Below are positions 37,195 through 45,042 of a stretch of DNA of 64,000 nucleotides, one piece after another. Made by a program: the position numbers and the translations under genes. Each line of letters starts with the position of its first letter. The first letter of the stretch is position 1. The stretch comes from Polyangium jinanense. GTDB taxonomy: Bacteria; Myxococcota; Polyangia; Polyangiales; Polyangiaceae. The notes below the pieces were generated by a model. The model saw nothing but the letters and a program-made list of their open reading frames with translations, was not told the origin of the DNA and ran no database searches. The DNA is taken from NCBI RefSeq assembly GCF_028435365.1, contig NZ_JAGTJJ010000040.1, positions 37,321 to 101,320 of the forward strand. Direction: 5' to 3'.

Positions 37195-37794
37195 ATGCGG
37201 TGGCCGCTCCTCTTGGCGCTCTTCCTCCTCGGCTGCGGGCCCTCCCCCGCCGCCAACGGGGCCGAATCCTACGCAGGATCGATGCCTGCCTCGGGACGCG
37301 TGATGCTCCACGGCGTGACCGTGGCCCCCTGCAAACTCGGCGGCGAGATCTGGGACGGCGTAGGGCAAATCGAGCCGAGCCAGATCGACCTCCTCGGCAA
37401 TCTCCTGCGCGGGCGCGTGCCCTACGTGGAGATCGCCAAAGCCCTCGCCGCACCCGCAAACGAGGCACTCGACAAACCCGACGTGAAAGGGCGCGCAAAG
37501 ATCGTCGGCCCCATGGAAAGCGCGCCCGTGCGTCTCACAGGCCAGTCCGATAGCTTCACCCCGCAATTCCAAGGGCCGCCGACATTCGAAAACGTGCCCT
37601 TCGACGGGAGCGCACGGCTCGCCGTCGAGCTGCTCGACGACGACATGGTCGACGACGACCCGATTGGCTCCTTCCAACTCGGCCCCGACGAAATGCTAGA
37701 GGCATTCCGCGCCGGAAACGTGCATCAAGTCCGCGTCGATTCACAAACGAACGGACAAGTGCTGTTCGCCGCGATTTCCGTCCTGGCCGACTGA
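37195..37794 (+). CDS. Lipoprotein, possibly with a C2-like beta sandwich
   Basis: 199 residues; signal peptide LLLALFLLGC with lipidated Cys14. The mature part begins with a short linker, then VMLHGVTVAPCKLGGEIWDG, and ends with RLAVELLDDDMVDDDPIGSFQLGPDEM. An early strand plus a late Asp-rich loop of the form ELLDDDxxxDDPIG is reminiscent of calcium-binding C2 domains. I hold this as a weak resemblance. It is divergent, 117 bases apart, from the 538-residue protein, and is followed by a hairpin-array repeat. Confidence 0.72.
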   Translation: MRWPLLLALFLLGCGPSPAANGAESYAGSMPASGRVMLHGVTVAPCKLGGEIWDGVGQIEPSQIDLLGNLLRGRVPYVEIAKALAAPANEALDKPDVKGRAKIVGPMESAPVRLTGQSDSFTPQFQGPPTFENVPFDGSARLAVELLDDDMVDDDPIGSFQLGPDEMLEAFRAGNVHQVRVDSQTNGQVLFAAISVLAD

Positions 37795-37798
37795 CGCG

Positions 37799-38162
37799 GG
37801 GCGGGGCGGAGCGGGGCGGAGCGGGGCGTCGCCCCGCACCCCAGCAGGGGGCTGTCCGCCCCCTGCACCCCGGACCAGGCACGGCCTGGACCGAGGGCCG
37901 AGAAACCGCGCGATGCGCGGTTTCTCGGACGGGCCCGGGCAAGACCACGAGCGGCGTTGCCAGCGGAAACAGCAGCGCTGCCCCAGCCTCGAGCATACAC
38001 GTCGGTGCTGCTGGCAAGCCCGTCGCGGGTCTTGCCTCGGCCTGTTCGATGAATTGCGCATCGCGCAGTTCATCGACCCCGGGTCCAGCGCTTGCGCTGG
38101 TCCGGGTCCAGGGGTGGACAACCCCTGGTCGGGGTCCGGGGTGAAACCCCGGCGCAACGCCG
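37799..38162. repeat. Mirror-symmetric hairpin array, copy B
   Basis: Lies between convergent stops. It opens with 2.6 copies of GGGGCGGAGC. The two long palindromes are at 37898-37928 (14-base arms around GAT, arm CCGAGAAACCGCGC) and 38046-38076 (arm TCGATGAATTGCGC around ATC, one G-T mismatch). The shorter flanking hairpins are those of the other copies, for example CCAGCGCTTGCGCTGG at 38085-38100. This copy is the most diverged and longest; its left long hairpin has a changed arm that is still fully paired, which implies selection for pairing. Confidence 0.85.
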
Positions 38163-38169
38163 TCGCCCT

Positions 38170-41100
38170 TCAAAGCGCCGCTGCGAACTCGCGACCGAAC
38201 TCTATGGGGGATGGGCGCTCGGCGGGATCCCGCGTGGTGGCGGCCCGCAGGAGTTTGGCGATGGACGCGGGGAAGATGCGGAGACGCTCGGCGTCGTCGA
38301 ATGGATCGAGACGCATGTGCGCGAGGATGCGGTCGCGGCCTGTGAGCTCGTCGAAAAAGGAGCGGCTCGTGGTTACGTTGTAAATGGTGCCGGCGAGCGC
38401 GTAGACGTCCGAGCGCGGGTCGAGCTCCACGGGATCCAGCACCTGCTCGGGTGCGATGTAGCCGGGCGTGCCTGCCACGAAGCGGCCTCCGACCTCGGGC
38501 GGGACGCGGATGGCCCGCACCATGCCGAAATCGATGACCACGGTCGAGAGCGGAGGCACGCGCCCGGGATCGCGGTGCTTCTCCGGGTCGAACCGTTCCC
38601 CGCCGGCGAGCGGCAGGCGCAGCCACAGGTTGGCCGGCTTGATGTCGCGATGCACGAGGCCTGCGCCATGCAGCGCTGCGAGCCCGGCGCAGGCGTCGAG
38701 CACGACCTGCCGGAGCTCGAAGAGCGTCATCGGGCGCGCTGCGGCGTATTGCTTGAGATCTGCGCCGATGAGGTATTCGAGCACGAGGAACGGCGCGCCC
38801 TCCGAGACGCCGCGATCGATGATGTTCGCGACGTTCGGGTGATACAGCCCGGCGAGCGCGTTGGCCTCCTCGACGAACGACGCGAGGATGCCGGCGCGCT
38901 CGGTCTCGTTGGCGCTGGCGAGCGCGTCGGCCTTGGGGATCTTCAGCACGAAGAGGCGGTCGGCGCCGGGCTTGCGCACGAGCCAAACCGAGCCGATCCC
39001 GCCCTCGCCGAGCGGCTTGACGAGCTCGTAGCCCTCGATGAGCTTGGGCTCTTTTTTCTTCGAGGTTGGCGGCGGCGGCGGCGTCCTGCGGATCGCGCCA
39101 CGCACCGCGCCTTCGAGGAGTGCGGATGCGACGGGGCCGAGCGAGGCGAACCACACGTCGAGCATGCTGAGCTCTCGCGCGCGGATGGCGCGGGCGACGA
39201 GTGCGGCCACGCGGGGCGCGTTCTGCGTCGTGCGCGGCGGGAGCGTGTCCTCGTCGTCTTCGCTCGCTGCGTGCAGCGCCTTCACGGGATCCGCGAGCGC
39301 GGCCTGCAATCGATCGCCGGCGAGGACGAGCTTGATGCAGCGGATCTCGAGGTCGGGCTTCGGGCCCGCGGCCTCGTTGAAGTCTTCGAGCGCCATCGCG
39401 AGCTTCGTGAGCGCGCGGGAAAGCTCGGTGTCCTCGGCGTGCAGCGCGACGAGCGCTTCCTCGGCTTGGAACGGCCAGCCTGCGTCGGTCTCGGCTGACG
39501 AGACGGCCGTGCGCAGCGCCTCGGCTTGCTCGCAGCAGCGCGCGAGCGCGCTCGGGGCCATCATCGGCAGCGAGGTCGCGAGCTGACGCAGCATCGCGGG
39601 CCGATCGATGACGAGCGCCCACCACGCGGCGAACGGGCCGAGCCAACGGACGTCGTCGACCTCGCCGAGCGCCGTGCCGCGCGTCGTGTCCACGAGCCGC
39701 CAGAGCAGCGCCGACAGTGCGTTCTTCAGGGCGGGCGGGAACTCGCGCGAGCCGCTTCCGAGGCCTTCCAGTTTGCGCAGCCAGAGACAGGTGTCGTGCG
39801 CGGTTGGCCCGCGACCCGGACCGAGATCGCCGTCTTCGCCGCAAGCGTCGAGCGCGTACCCGCCGAGACGAACTGCCACGACCTCGAGCGCGAGATCCTC
39901 GTGCACGTCCGTCTTCTCGCCGCGCCGCCGCTCCGCGACGAGATCGAGGATCTCCGCGGGCGAACGGGCCAACGTCTTCCACGTCTCCTCGAGCTCGGGC
40001 TCGTCCACGGGGACGCCCGTTGGCCGCGTGGCGAGCAGCGGCCGCCAGAGGCGCACCGCGAACGCCCGCGCCGAGGATTCGAGCGCGTTCAGCGCGGCCG
40101 CACGCTGCCGAAGTCGGCCCCACCCGAGCGCGATGCGGCGCGCTTCATGGAACGTCGCCGCGAGCGAGGACGCGAACCGCGCGGCGCGCGCATCCGCCTC
40201 CTCGTCGTCGTACTGCGCGGCGAGGCGCATCAGGTTCTCCAAACCGAGCTCGAGATCGAGCGGATCTCGCTCGGCCCGGTCGATGACGTCCGTCACCGCG
40301 ATGACCTCGATCCACCGGCGCGTCTCATCGATCGACGCGGCGCGCACGTATCGCGCCTTCTCGCGGAGCGCGCGGAGCGTCGTCTCGATCTCGGGTTCCT
40401 CCACGCCACGACGAAAGAGCGTCGCGAGCCCACGCGCGAGTGCGCGCGCGGCGATCGCGCCCCCGTCCCCTTCGAGCACCCGCCGGGCGAGGCGATCCCA
40501 GAGCGTCTTGCGCTCGAAGAACAGGTACGGCGTCGCCGCTGCGACCGCGGCGAGCACCCAGGCTTCCTCCTCGCGCGAGTCGAGGATGGCCACGAGCTGG
40601 CTCGCGAGGAACGCAAGCCGCTCGGCCGGCAGCGAGGCAAACGCGGTCGTCGCGCGTTGCCGGAGGACCACCGATTCTCCGAACACCCAGTCGAGCAGCG
40701 TGCCCTGGAGCTCTTCCATCACGCCCGTGAGGCGGCCGAGCGCGCGCGCCGCGTGCACCCAGACGAGCGGCTCGGGATGCAGGAGCAAAGGCTGCAGCAC
40801 CTGGAGCGTGCGGCCGATGAGCTCGGGATCGGCCATCCGGGGCATGCCGCGCACGCTGATTTCGAGGCATCGCGCGGCGAGGACGCGTCCACGCAGCGCG
40901 CCGTGCGCGGGCCCGCGGACCATGAGCTCGAACGTCTCGGGTGATCCCCAGAGCCATGGCCCGAGCTCGGGAACCTCCAGCGCGCTCGCGCCGGCCTCCC
41001 AGATCAGGATCTCCAGCCGCGCGCGCACCTCGGCGTTCTCCGCCGACGCGAGCGCTTCCCCGTCGCCGAGGAGCGGCGCGCACGAGAGCGCGTCGAGCAG

Positions 41101-41481
41101 CGGCCCTTCGACGACCCGCGCGCGTGCGGCCTCGACGATCCGATCGCGGCCGATCGTCTCGGCGAGCGCCACGAGGATCGGGGCCATGCGTACGTCGCGC
41201 CGGAACGCGCTCGCCGCGCAGAACGAGAGCAGGACCTCGCCGGCTGGATCGCCGTAGAGCGCGGCGAGCGCGGCGATCTCCTCGGCCGAACGCGAAAGCT
41301 CCGGGAGCTCGCGCCGGAGGAGCTGCGCAGCGGCGCGCGCGTCCTGGGGCAACGCGCGTCGATCGGCCTCGCTCTCGCCTCCCGCGCGAAAGTGCGCGCG
41401 CACCGACGCCTCGAGCTCGGGGTTCGTCGCGTGGAGGCGCGTCAGGGTCGAGAGCGCGATCTGGATGTCTTCGGAGAGCAT
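38170..41481 (-). CDS. Large helical protein with C-terminal Ser/Thr kinase
   Basis: 1,103 residues. The first 815 are almost wholly helical and Leu/Ala/Arg-rich, with HEAT-like repeats in places (LVWVHAARALGRLTGVMEEL, VVLRQRATTAFASL). A Pro-rich hinge (TPPPPPTSKKKEPK) leads to a Hanks-type kinase at about 832-1100: GEGGIGSVW, catalytic HRDIKPANL from H944, VIDFGMV, and GTPGYIAPEQ. A kinase at the C-terminus after a long helical-repeat region is the reverse of the usual order. No membrane segment separates the parts. The helical region is probably a scaffold or sensor; its ligand is unknown. It is divergent from the gltE-like gene, with a hairpin array between them. Confidence 0.88.
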   Translation of the reverse strand: MLSEDIQIALSTLTRLHATNPELEASVRAHFRAGGESEADRRALPQDARAAAQLLRRELPELSRSAEEIAALAALYGDPAGEVLLSFCAASAFRRDVRMAPILVALAETIGRDRIVEAARARVVEGPLLDALSCAPLLGDGEALASAENAEVRARLEILIWEAGASALEVPELGPWLWGSPETFELMVRGPAHGALRGRVLAARCLEISVRGMPRMADPELIGRTLQVLQPLLLHPEPLVWVHAARALGRLTGVMEELQGTLLDWVFGESVVLRQRATTAFASLPAERLAFLASQLVAILDSREEEAWVLAAVAAATPYLFFERKTLWDRLARRVLEGDGGAIAARALARGLATLFRRGVEEPEIETTLRALREKARYVRAASIDETRRWIEVIAVTDVIDRAERDPLDLELGLENLMRLAAQYDDEEADARAARFASSLAATFHEARRIALGWGRLRQRAAALNALESSARAFAVRLWRPLLATRPTGVPVDEPELEETWKTLARSPAEILDLVAERRRGEKTDVHEDLALEVVAVRLGGYALDACGEDGDLGPGRGPTAHDTCLWLRKLEGLGSGSREFPPALKNALSALLWRLVDTTRGTALGEVDDVRWLGPFAAWWALVIDRPAMLRQLATSLPMMAPSALARCCEQAEALRTAVSSAETDAGWPFQAEEALVALHAEDTELSRALTKLAMALEDFNEAAGPKPDLEIRCIKLVLAGDRLQAALADPVKALHAASEDDEDTLPPRTTQNAPRVAALVARAIRARELSMLDVWFASLGPVASALLEGAVRGAIRRTPPPPPTSKKKEPKLIEGYELVKPLGEGGIGSVWLVRKPGADRLFVLKIPKADALASANETERAGILASFVEEANALAGLYHPNVANIIDRGVSEGAPFLVLEYLIGADLKQYAAARPMTLFELRQVVLDACAGLAALHGAGLVHRDIKPANLWLRLPLAGGERFDPEKHRDPGRVPPLSTVVIDFGMVRAIRVPPEVGGRFVAGTPGYIAPEQVLDPVELDPRSDVYALAGTIYNVTTSRSFFDELTGRDRILAHMRLDPFDDAERLRIFPASIAKLLRAATTRDPAERPSPIEFGREFAAAL

Positions 41482-41740
41482 CAGCAGCCGGCAGAATACT
41501 TCTTTACGGCGTTCCGTTCAAAATACACACGGCTTGGCCGGGTGAAACCTTGTTCCAGGAGTGCGTCGTTCGGAACCAGATGCGACGGCGGGAGCGCGGA
41601 GGCGGGACGGAAGGAAGGATCATCTGGAAGGAGACCGTCGTGACGGTCATTCGCACGCGGGGCCGCCCGAAACCCTCCTACCATGCGTGGTGCTCGCAAT
41701 CGATCTCGCGCTCGCCGTGATCATGTGGTCTCATCTGGGA
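41482..41740. other. Non-coding stretch upstream of hairpin array C
   Basis: These 259 bases follow the start of the minus-strand kinase gene and should hold its promoter. They are less GC-rich than the surroundings near 41500-41540 (ACTTCTTTACGGCG, AAAATACACACGG). I found no credible small gene here; frames crossing it run into the repeat. Confidence 0.4.
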
Positions 41741-42066
41741 GGCGCTTCGCTGGGGCGTTGCCCCAGGCCCCACCCGGGGCTATCCACCCCGGGACCCGGA
41801 CCAGCGCAAGCACTGGACCCGGGGTCGATGAACTGCGTTTCGCGCAGTTCATCGAACAGGCCGAGTCAAGACCAGCTACGACCCTGCCAATCAAAACAGC
41901 CGCGCAGCCATTTCGACCGGCATCGCCGTCCTTGGTCTTGCCACCGGCCCGTGGAAGAACTGCGCAACGCGCAGTTCTTCCATCCCGAGTCCAGGGCTTG
42001 CCCTGGTTCGGGTCGAGGGGCGAACAGCCTCCGCGGGGCCCGGGGCGGCGCCCCGGCGCGGCGGCC
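41741..42066. repeat. Mirror-symmetric hairpin array, copy C
   Basis: Same order and orientation as copy A. The left long palindrome is at 41826-41854 (arm CGATGAACTGCG, loop changed), and the right at 41953-41981 (arm GGAAGAACTGCGC, loop AAC). CCAGGGCTTGCCCTGG and CCGGGGCGGCGCCCCGG close the right side, the latter at the far end. It lies 104 bases before the gltE-like gene and after the divergent kinase gene's promoter region. Confidence 0.88.
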
Positions 42067-42169
42067 CCAAGAAGAGACTCTCGCCCCAAGGCGCGCGGGG
42101 GCGAGCGCGTCTCACGCGGAGGCCACGGTCCGGCGCTTTCGCCGCGTGGGTACGACGGAGGAGCGGCAC

Positions 42170-43651
42170 ATGCAGAGGGATGCATCGAAATCGGGCGCGA
42201 GACGCAGCATGACGATCGGAGCGGCGCTGCTCGCGGCGCTCGCGCTCACGGGGTGCGGCGCAAGCGTTCCCACGGCGCCCGTGACACCCGAACCCAATCC
42301 CCTCCTCCCGCATGCCTCGAACGAATCCGCATCCCCCACGACGGCCCTCCGGTTCCGCGATGGCCTGCTCGCGCTCGCCCGACAGGACGCCACGCAGACG
42401 CGCGACGAGGCGAGCTGCAGGGCCGCCGCGGCGCATTTCACGACCGCCGCCGACAGCCGCGAGAGCGCCTCGATCCGGGCCCGCGCCCATTACAACGCGG
42501 GCGTGGCCTACCAGCGATGCAAGCTCGATCGCGAGGCGCGCGAGCAATTCGCGAAGGCGCTCGCGGCGGAGCCCACGTTCCACCGGGCGCGGGCCGAGCT
42601 CGCGCTCCTGGATTTCGCGGCGTCGGGCGGAAAAAACTTCGACGCGGCGATCGCCGAGCTGACGCGGGCCGCCGTCGTCGACGCGCAGTTCAAGGACGCG
42701 ACCTCGCTCGTGCACCTCGGCGTGCTGCACCTGAAACGAGGGCGCGAGACGCCCGACGCGGACGGGCTCACCGATGCGCAGCGCGCAAAGAAATACGCGC
42801 AGAGCGCGCTCGCGGTCGATGATCGCGCCTTGCCGGCGTACAACCTCCTCGCGCTCATTCACCTCGGAACGGCCCAACGCAAAGCCGAGGCGTCGCGGAC
42901 GCGTGGCTCGCTCGACAAGAAGAAGCTCGACACGCAGGTGCTCGAGCTCGCGGCGCTCGTGTGCTCGCAGGCCATTCGCAAGGATCCGCGATATGCGCCG
43001 ATTCACAACACGGCCGGCATGATCCAGGTCGAGCTCGGGGATTTCACGGCGGCCGCGCGTTCGTTCGACGAGGCGCGGAGGATCGATCCGTCGTTCTTCG
43101 AGGCGCACATGAATTTCGCCGCCGTAAACCTGCGCTTCCGCGGCTTTTCGCCGGCCGAACGAGCGTACCGCGCGGCGCTCGCCTTGCGGCCAGACGATTA
43201 CGACGCGCGCATCGGACTCGCCCACGCGCTCCGTGGCCAGATCGACGACGGGAACATGACGCAGAAGGTCGCCGAGGTACAGCGCGAGCTCGCGAAGGCG
43301 AAGCAAAGCGCGCCCGAGCGGCCGGAGGCCTATTACAACGAGGGGATCCTCACGCAGGAATATGCGGAGATCGCGGGCTCGGAGCAGCCTGGGCTCGCGT
43401 CACGCAAGGCCAAGGAGCTCTTCGGCGTCTTCCTCCAGAAAGCCGGGACCGATCCGACCTACGCGGACGCGGCGCGGCGCGCGCGCGAGCGAATCGAGGA
43501 GATCGAGCAGATCGAGGGCTTCATGGGGCACGATCGGAGCATGACGGCGGCCGAGCGAAAGGCCGAGGAGGCCGAGCGAAAGAATCGAATGGCCGAGGAG
43601 GAGGCGCGCGCGGGGGAGGAGGAAGCGCCGAAGCCCGCGACGAACCCGTGA
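42170..43651 (+). CDS. TPR lipoprotein, resembles gliding-motility protein GltE
   Basis: 493 residues from the ATG at 42170 (GGAGGA upstream); an inner ATG at 42209 would also give a signal peptide. Lipobox LTGC, Cys29. The mature chain has tetratricopeptide repeats (RARAHYNAGVAYQRCKLDREAREQF; PIHNTAGMIQVELGDFTAAARSF; EAHMNFAAVNLRFRGFSPAERAYRAAL). It ends in a charged coiled coil (AERKAEEAERKNRMAEEEARAGEE). Domain order and length fit the myxobacterial TPR lipoprotein GltE, an outer-membrane part of the gliding machinery, but I cannot exclude another TPR lipoprotein. No other glt gene was recognised nearby. Opposed hairpin-array copies lie on both sides. Confidence 0.72.
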   Translation: MQRDASKSGARRSMTIGAALLAALALTGCGASVPTAPVTPEPNPLLPHASNESASPTTALRFRDGLLALARQDATQTRDEASCRAAAAHFTTAADSRESASIRARAHYNAGVAYQRCKLDREAREQFAKALAAEPTFHRARAELALLDFAASGGKNFDAAIAELTRAAVVDAQFKDATSLVHLGVLHLKRGRETPDADGLTDAQRAKKYAQSALAVDDRALPAYNLLALIHLGTAQRKAEASRTRGSLDKKKLDTQVLELAALVCSQAIRKDPRYAPIHNTAGMIQVELGDFTAAARSFDEARRIDPSFFEAHMNFAAVNLRFRGFSPAERAYRAALALRPDDYDARIGLAHALRGQIDDGNMTQKVAEVQRELAKAKQSAPERPEAYYNEGILTQEYAEIAGSEQPGLASRKAKELFGVFLQKAGTDPTYADAARRARERIEEIEQIEGFMGHDRSMTAAERKAEEAERKNRMAEEEARAGEEEAPKPATNP

Positions 43652-43677
43652 GGAATCAGCCAGCGCGATCAGGTCGA

Positions 43678-43993
43678 AGCCGCTGCGCTGGGGCGTTGCC
43701 CCAGGCCCCACCGGGGCTATCCGCCCCTGGACCCGGACCAGCGCAAGCGCTGGACCTTTTATGGAAGAACTGCGCATCGCGCAGTTCTTCCAAGGGGCCA
43801 GGGGAACTGCGTTGCCGGCTGAAAGGCCAGCGCTGCTGTCTTGATTGGCAGGAGCGCTCGTGGTCTTGACTCGGCCTGTGCGATGAACTGCGCATCGCGC
43901 AGTTCATCGTGCCGGGTCCAGCGCTTGCGCAGGCCCCGGGTCCAGGGGCGGACAGCCCCTGGTCGGGCCCGGGGTGAAGCCCCGGCGCGGCGC
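43678..43993. repeat. Mirror-symmetric hairpin array, copy D (inverted relative to A and C)
   Basis: The long palindromes are at 43762-43792 (14-base arms around ATC, arm TGGAAGAACTGCGC) and 43881-43909 (arm CGATGAACTGCGC). The GAAGAAC type is on the left here, opposite to copies A and C. In addition CCAGCGCAAGCGCTGG (43738-43753) has moved to the left side with the other hairpin type, so halves can be mixed. It starts 27 bases after the stop of the gltE-like gene. Confidence 0.88.
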
Positions 43994-44087
43994 TTCCAGC
44001 TCGATACGAACGGGCCCACGTTCTTGACGCCCGCTGCAAACCAGCGGATGCTTCAGAAGCCGCATCATACGAGCCCAAGGTCCACCG

Positions 44088-44309
44088 ATGAGCACGACCA
44101 TTCGCCCCGTTCGCAGCGACAATCCCGGTGGGAGCTCGGAGCTCTCCGTGGAGGAGCAAAAAGAACGGCTGCGCGGCGAGAACAAGGTCTGGCACATTGG
44201 CCGCACGGGCCGCGACGACAACGATCCGATGGCCGGCCTGAACGGGAGCAAGGTCGATTTGACGCGCGTGCTGCGGGGTCGCAGGTTGCGCGGCGACCGT
44301 CAGCGATAA
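44088..44309 (+). CDS. Small hydrophilic protein of unknown function
   Basis: 73 residues, very charged, without hydrophobic segments: it begins STTIRPVRSDNPGGSS and contains SVEEQKERLRGENKVWHIG and DDNDPMAGLNGSKVDLTRVL. Acidic/basic mixing suggests a disordered or small helical protein. There is no obvious Shine-Dalgarno sequence. Its stop overlaps the stop of the convergent membrane protein gene by ten bases. Coding bias at third positions supports a gene, but certainty is moderate. Confidence 0.5.
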   Translation: MSTTIRPVRSDNPGGSSELSVEEQKERLRGENKVWHIGRTGRDDNDPMAGLNGSKVDLTRVLRGRRLRGDRQR

Positions 44310-44998
44310 CCACCTTCCCAGGCCGCCGCCGCGGCTTCCGTGAGGCGCGCCGCGAGGACCTCGGCGTCGAGGCCGGCCTCGTGCTCTGTCAGGATGAACG
44401 TCTCCCCTTCCCGCGTCGTCGCGACCCAGGGGAGCTCGTCACCGCCCACCACGTCGTCGCGGCTTCGCACGAGCACGAACACGCCGCGCCCGTCGAGATC
44501 CCGCGCGAGGGCCACGCCGCGCAGGATTGACGTGGGAACGTTGACGTCACGGCCACGGACGCGCAGCGAGACGAAATCGGCGGAGATGTTTTCGAGACGA
44601 ATGGGCTGATCATGGCGGACGTCCGCGACGACCCCCTTGTCGTGCACGAATCCCACCGCCGCGCCGGCCACACCGGCGCCGAAGAGCATGAACCCGAGGA
44701 CCACGAGCTCCGAACCGAGCGCGCCCACGGCGATCGCCCAGACCAGGGCCACGAGGACCAGAACGAACGCAAGGACGCGGATTGCCGCGCCGAGCCGGAT
44801 CCGCCGCACGGTGCCGGTCTCCTCGATGGAGAGGCCCAGCATGACGAGCCCGAGGCCCACGACGGGCAGGCCCGGCGGGGACAGGATGAACGACAAGAAC
44901 CCGCCCCGAGCCGCGGAAAACGCCGTCGCCGCGAGCCCGAAGGAGGAAAACGCGTACGAGAGGGCACGCCCCTGCGAGATAAGAAAAAAACGACGCAC
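44300..44998 (-). CDS. Membrane protein of unknown function
   Basis: 232 residues from a GTG at 44998. There are four hydrophobic segments within the first 130 residues (LPVVGLGLVMLGLSI, IRVLAFVLVLVALVWAIAVGAL, LVVLGFMLFGAGVAGAAVGFV). A soluble C-terminal domain of about 100 residues follows (DFVSLRVRGRDVNVPTSIL, GVFVLVRSRDDVVGGDELPWV, ILTEHEAGLDAEVLAARL). I do not recognise the domain. It is 44 bases after the DUF2339 gene on the same strand, so the two are probably cotranscribed. Confidence 0.7.
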   Translation of the reverse strand: MRRFFLISQGRALSYAFSSFGLAATAFSAARGGFLSFILSPPGLPVVGLGLVMLGLSIEETGTVRRIRLGAAIRVLAFVLVLVALVWAIAVGALGSELVVLGFMLFGAGVAGAAVGFVHDKGVVADVRHDQPIRLENISADFVSLRVRGRDVNVPTSILRGVALARDLDGRGVFVLVRSRDDVVGGDELPWVATTREGETFILTEHEAGLDAEVLAARLTEAAAAAWEGGYR

Positions 44999-45042
44999 GG
45001 CGGGCCGAAGGTATCACGGCAAAGGTAGGGGGCGCGCTGGAA

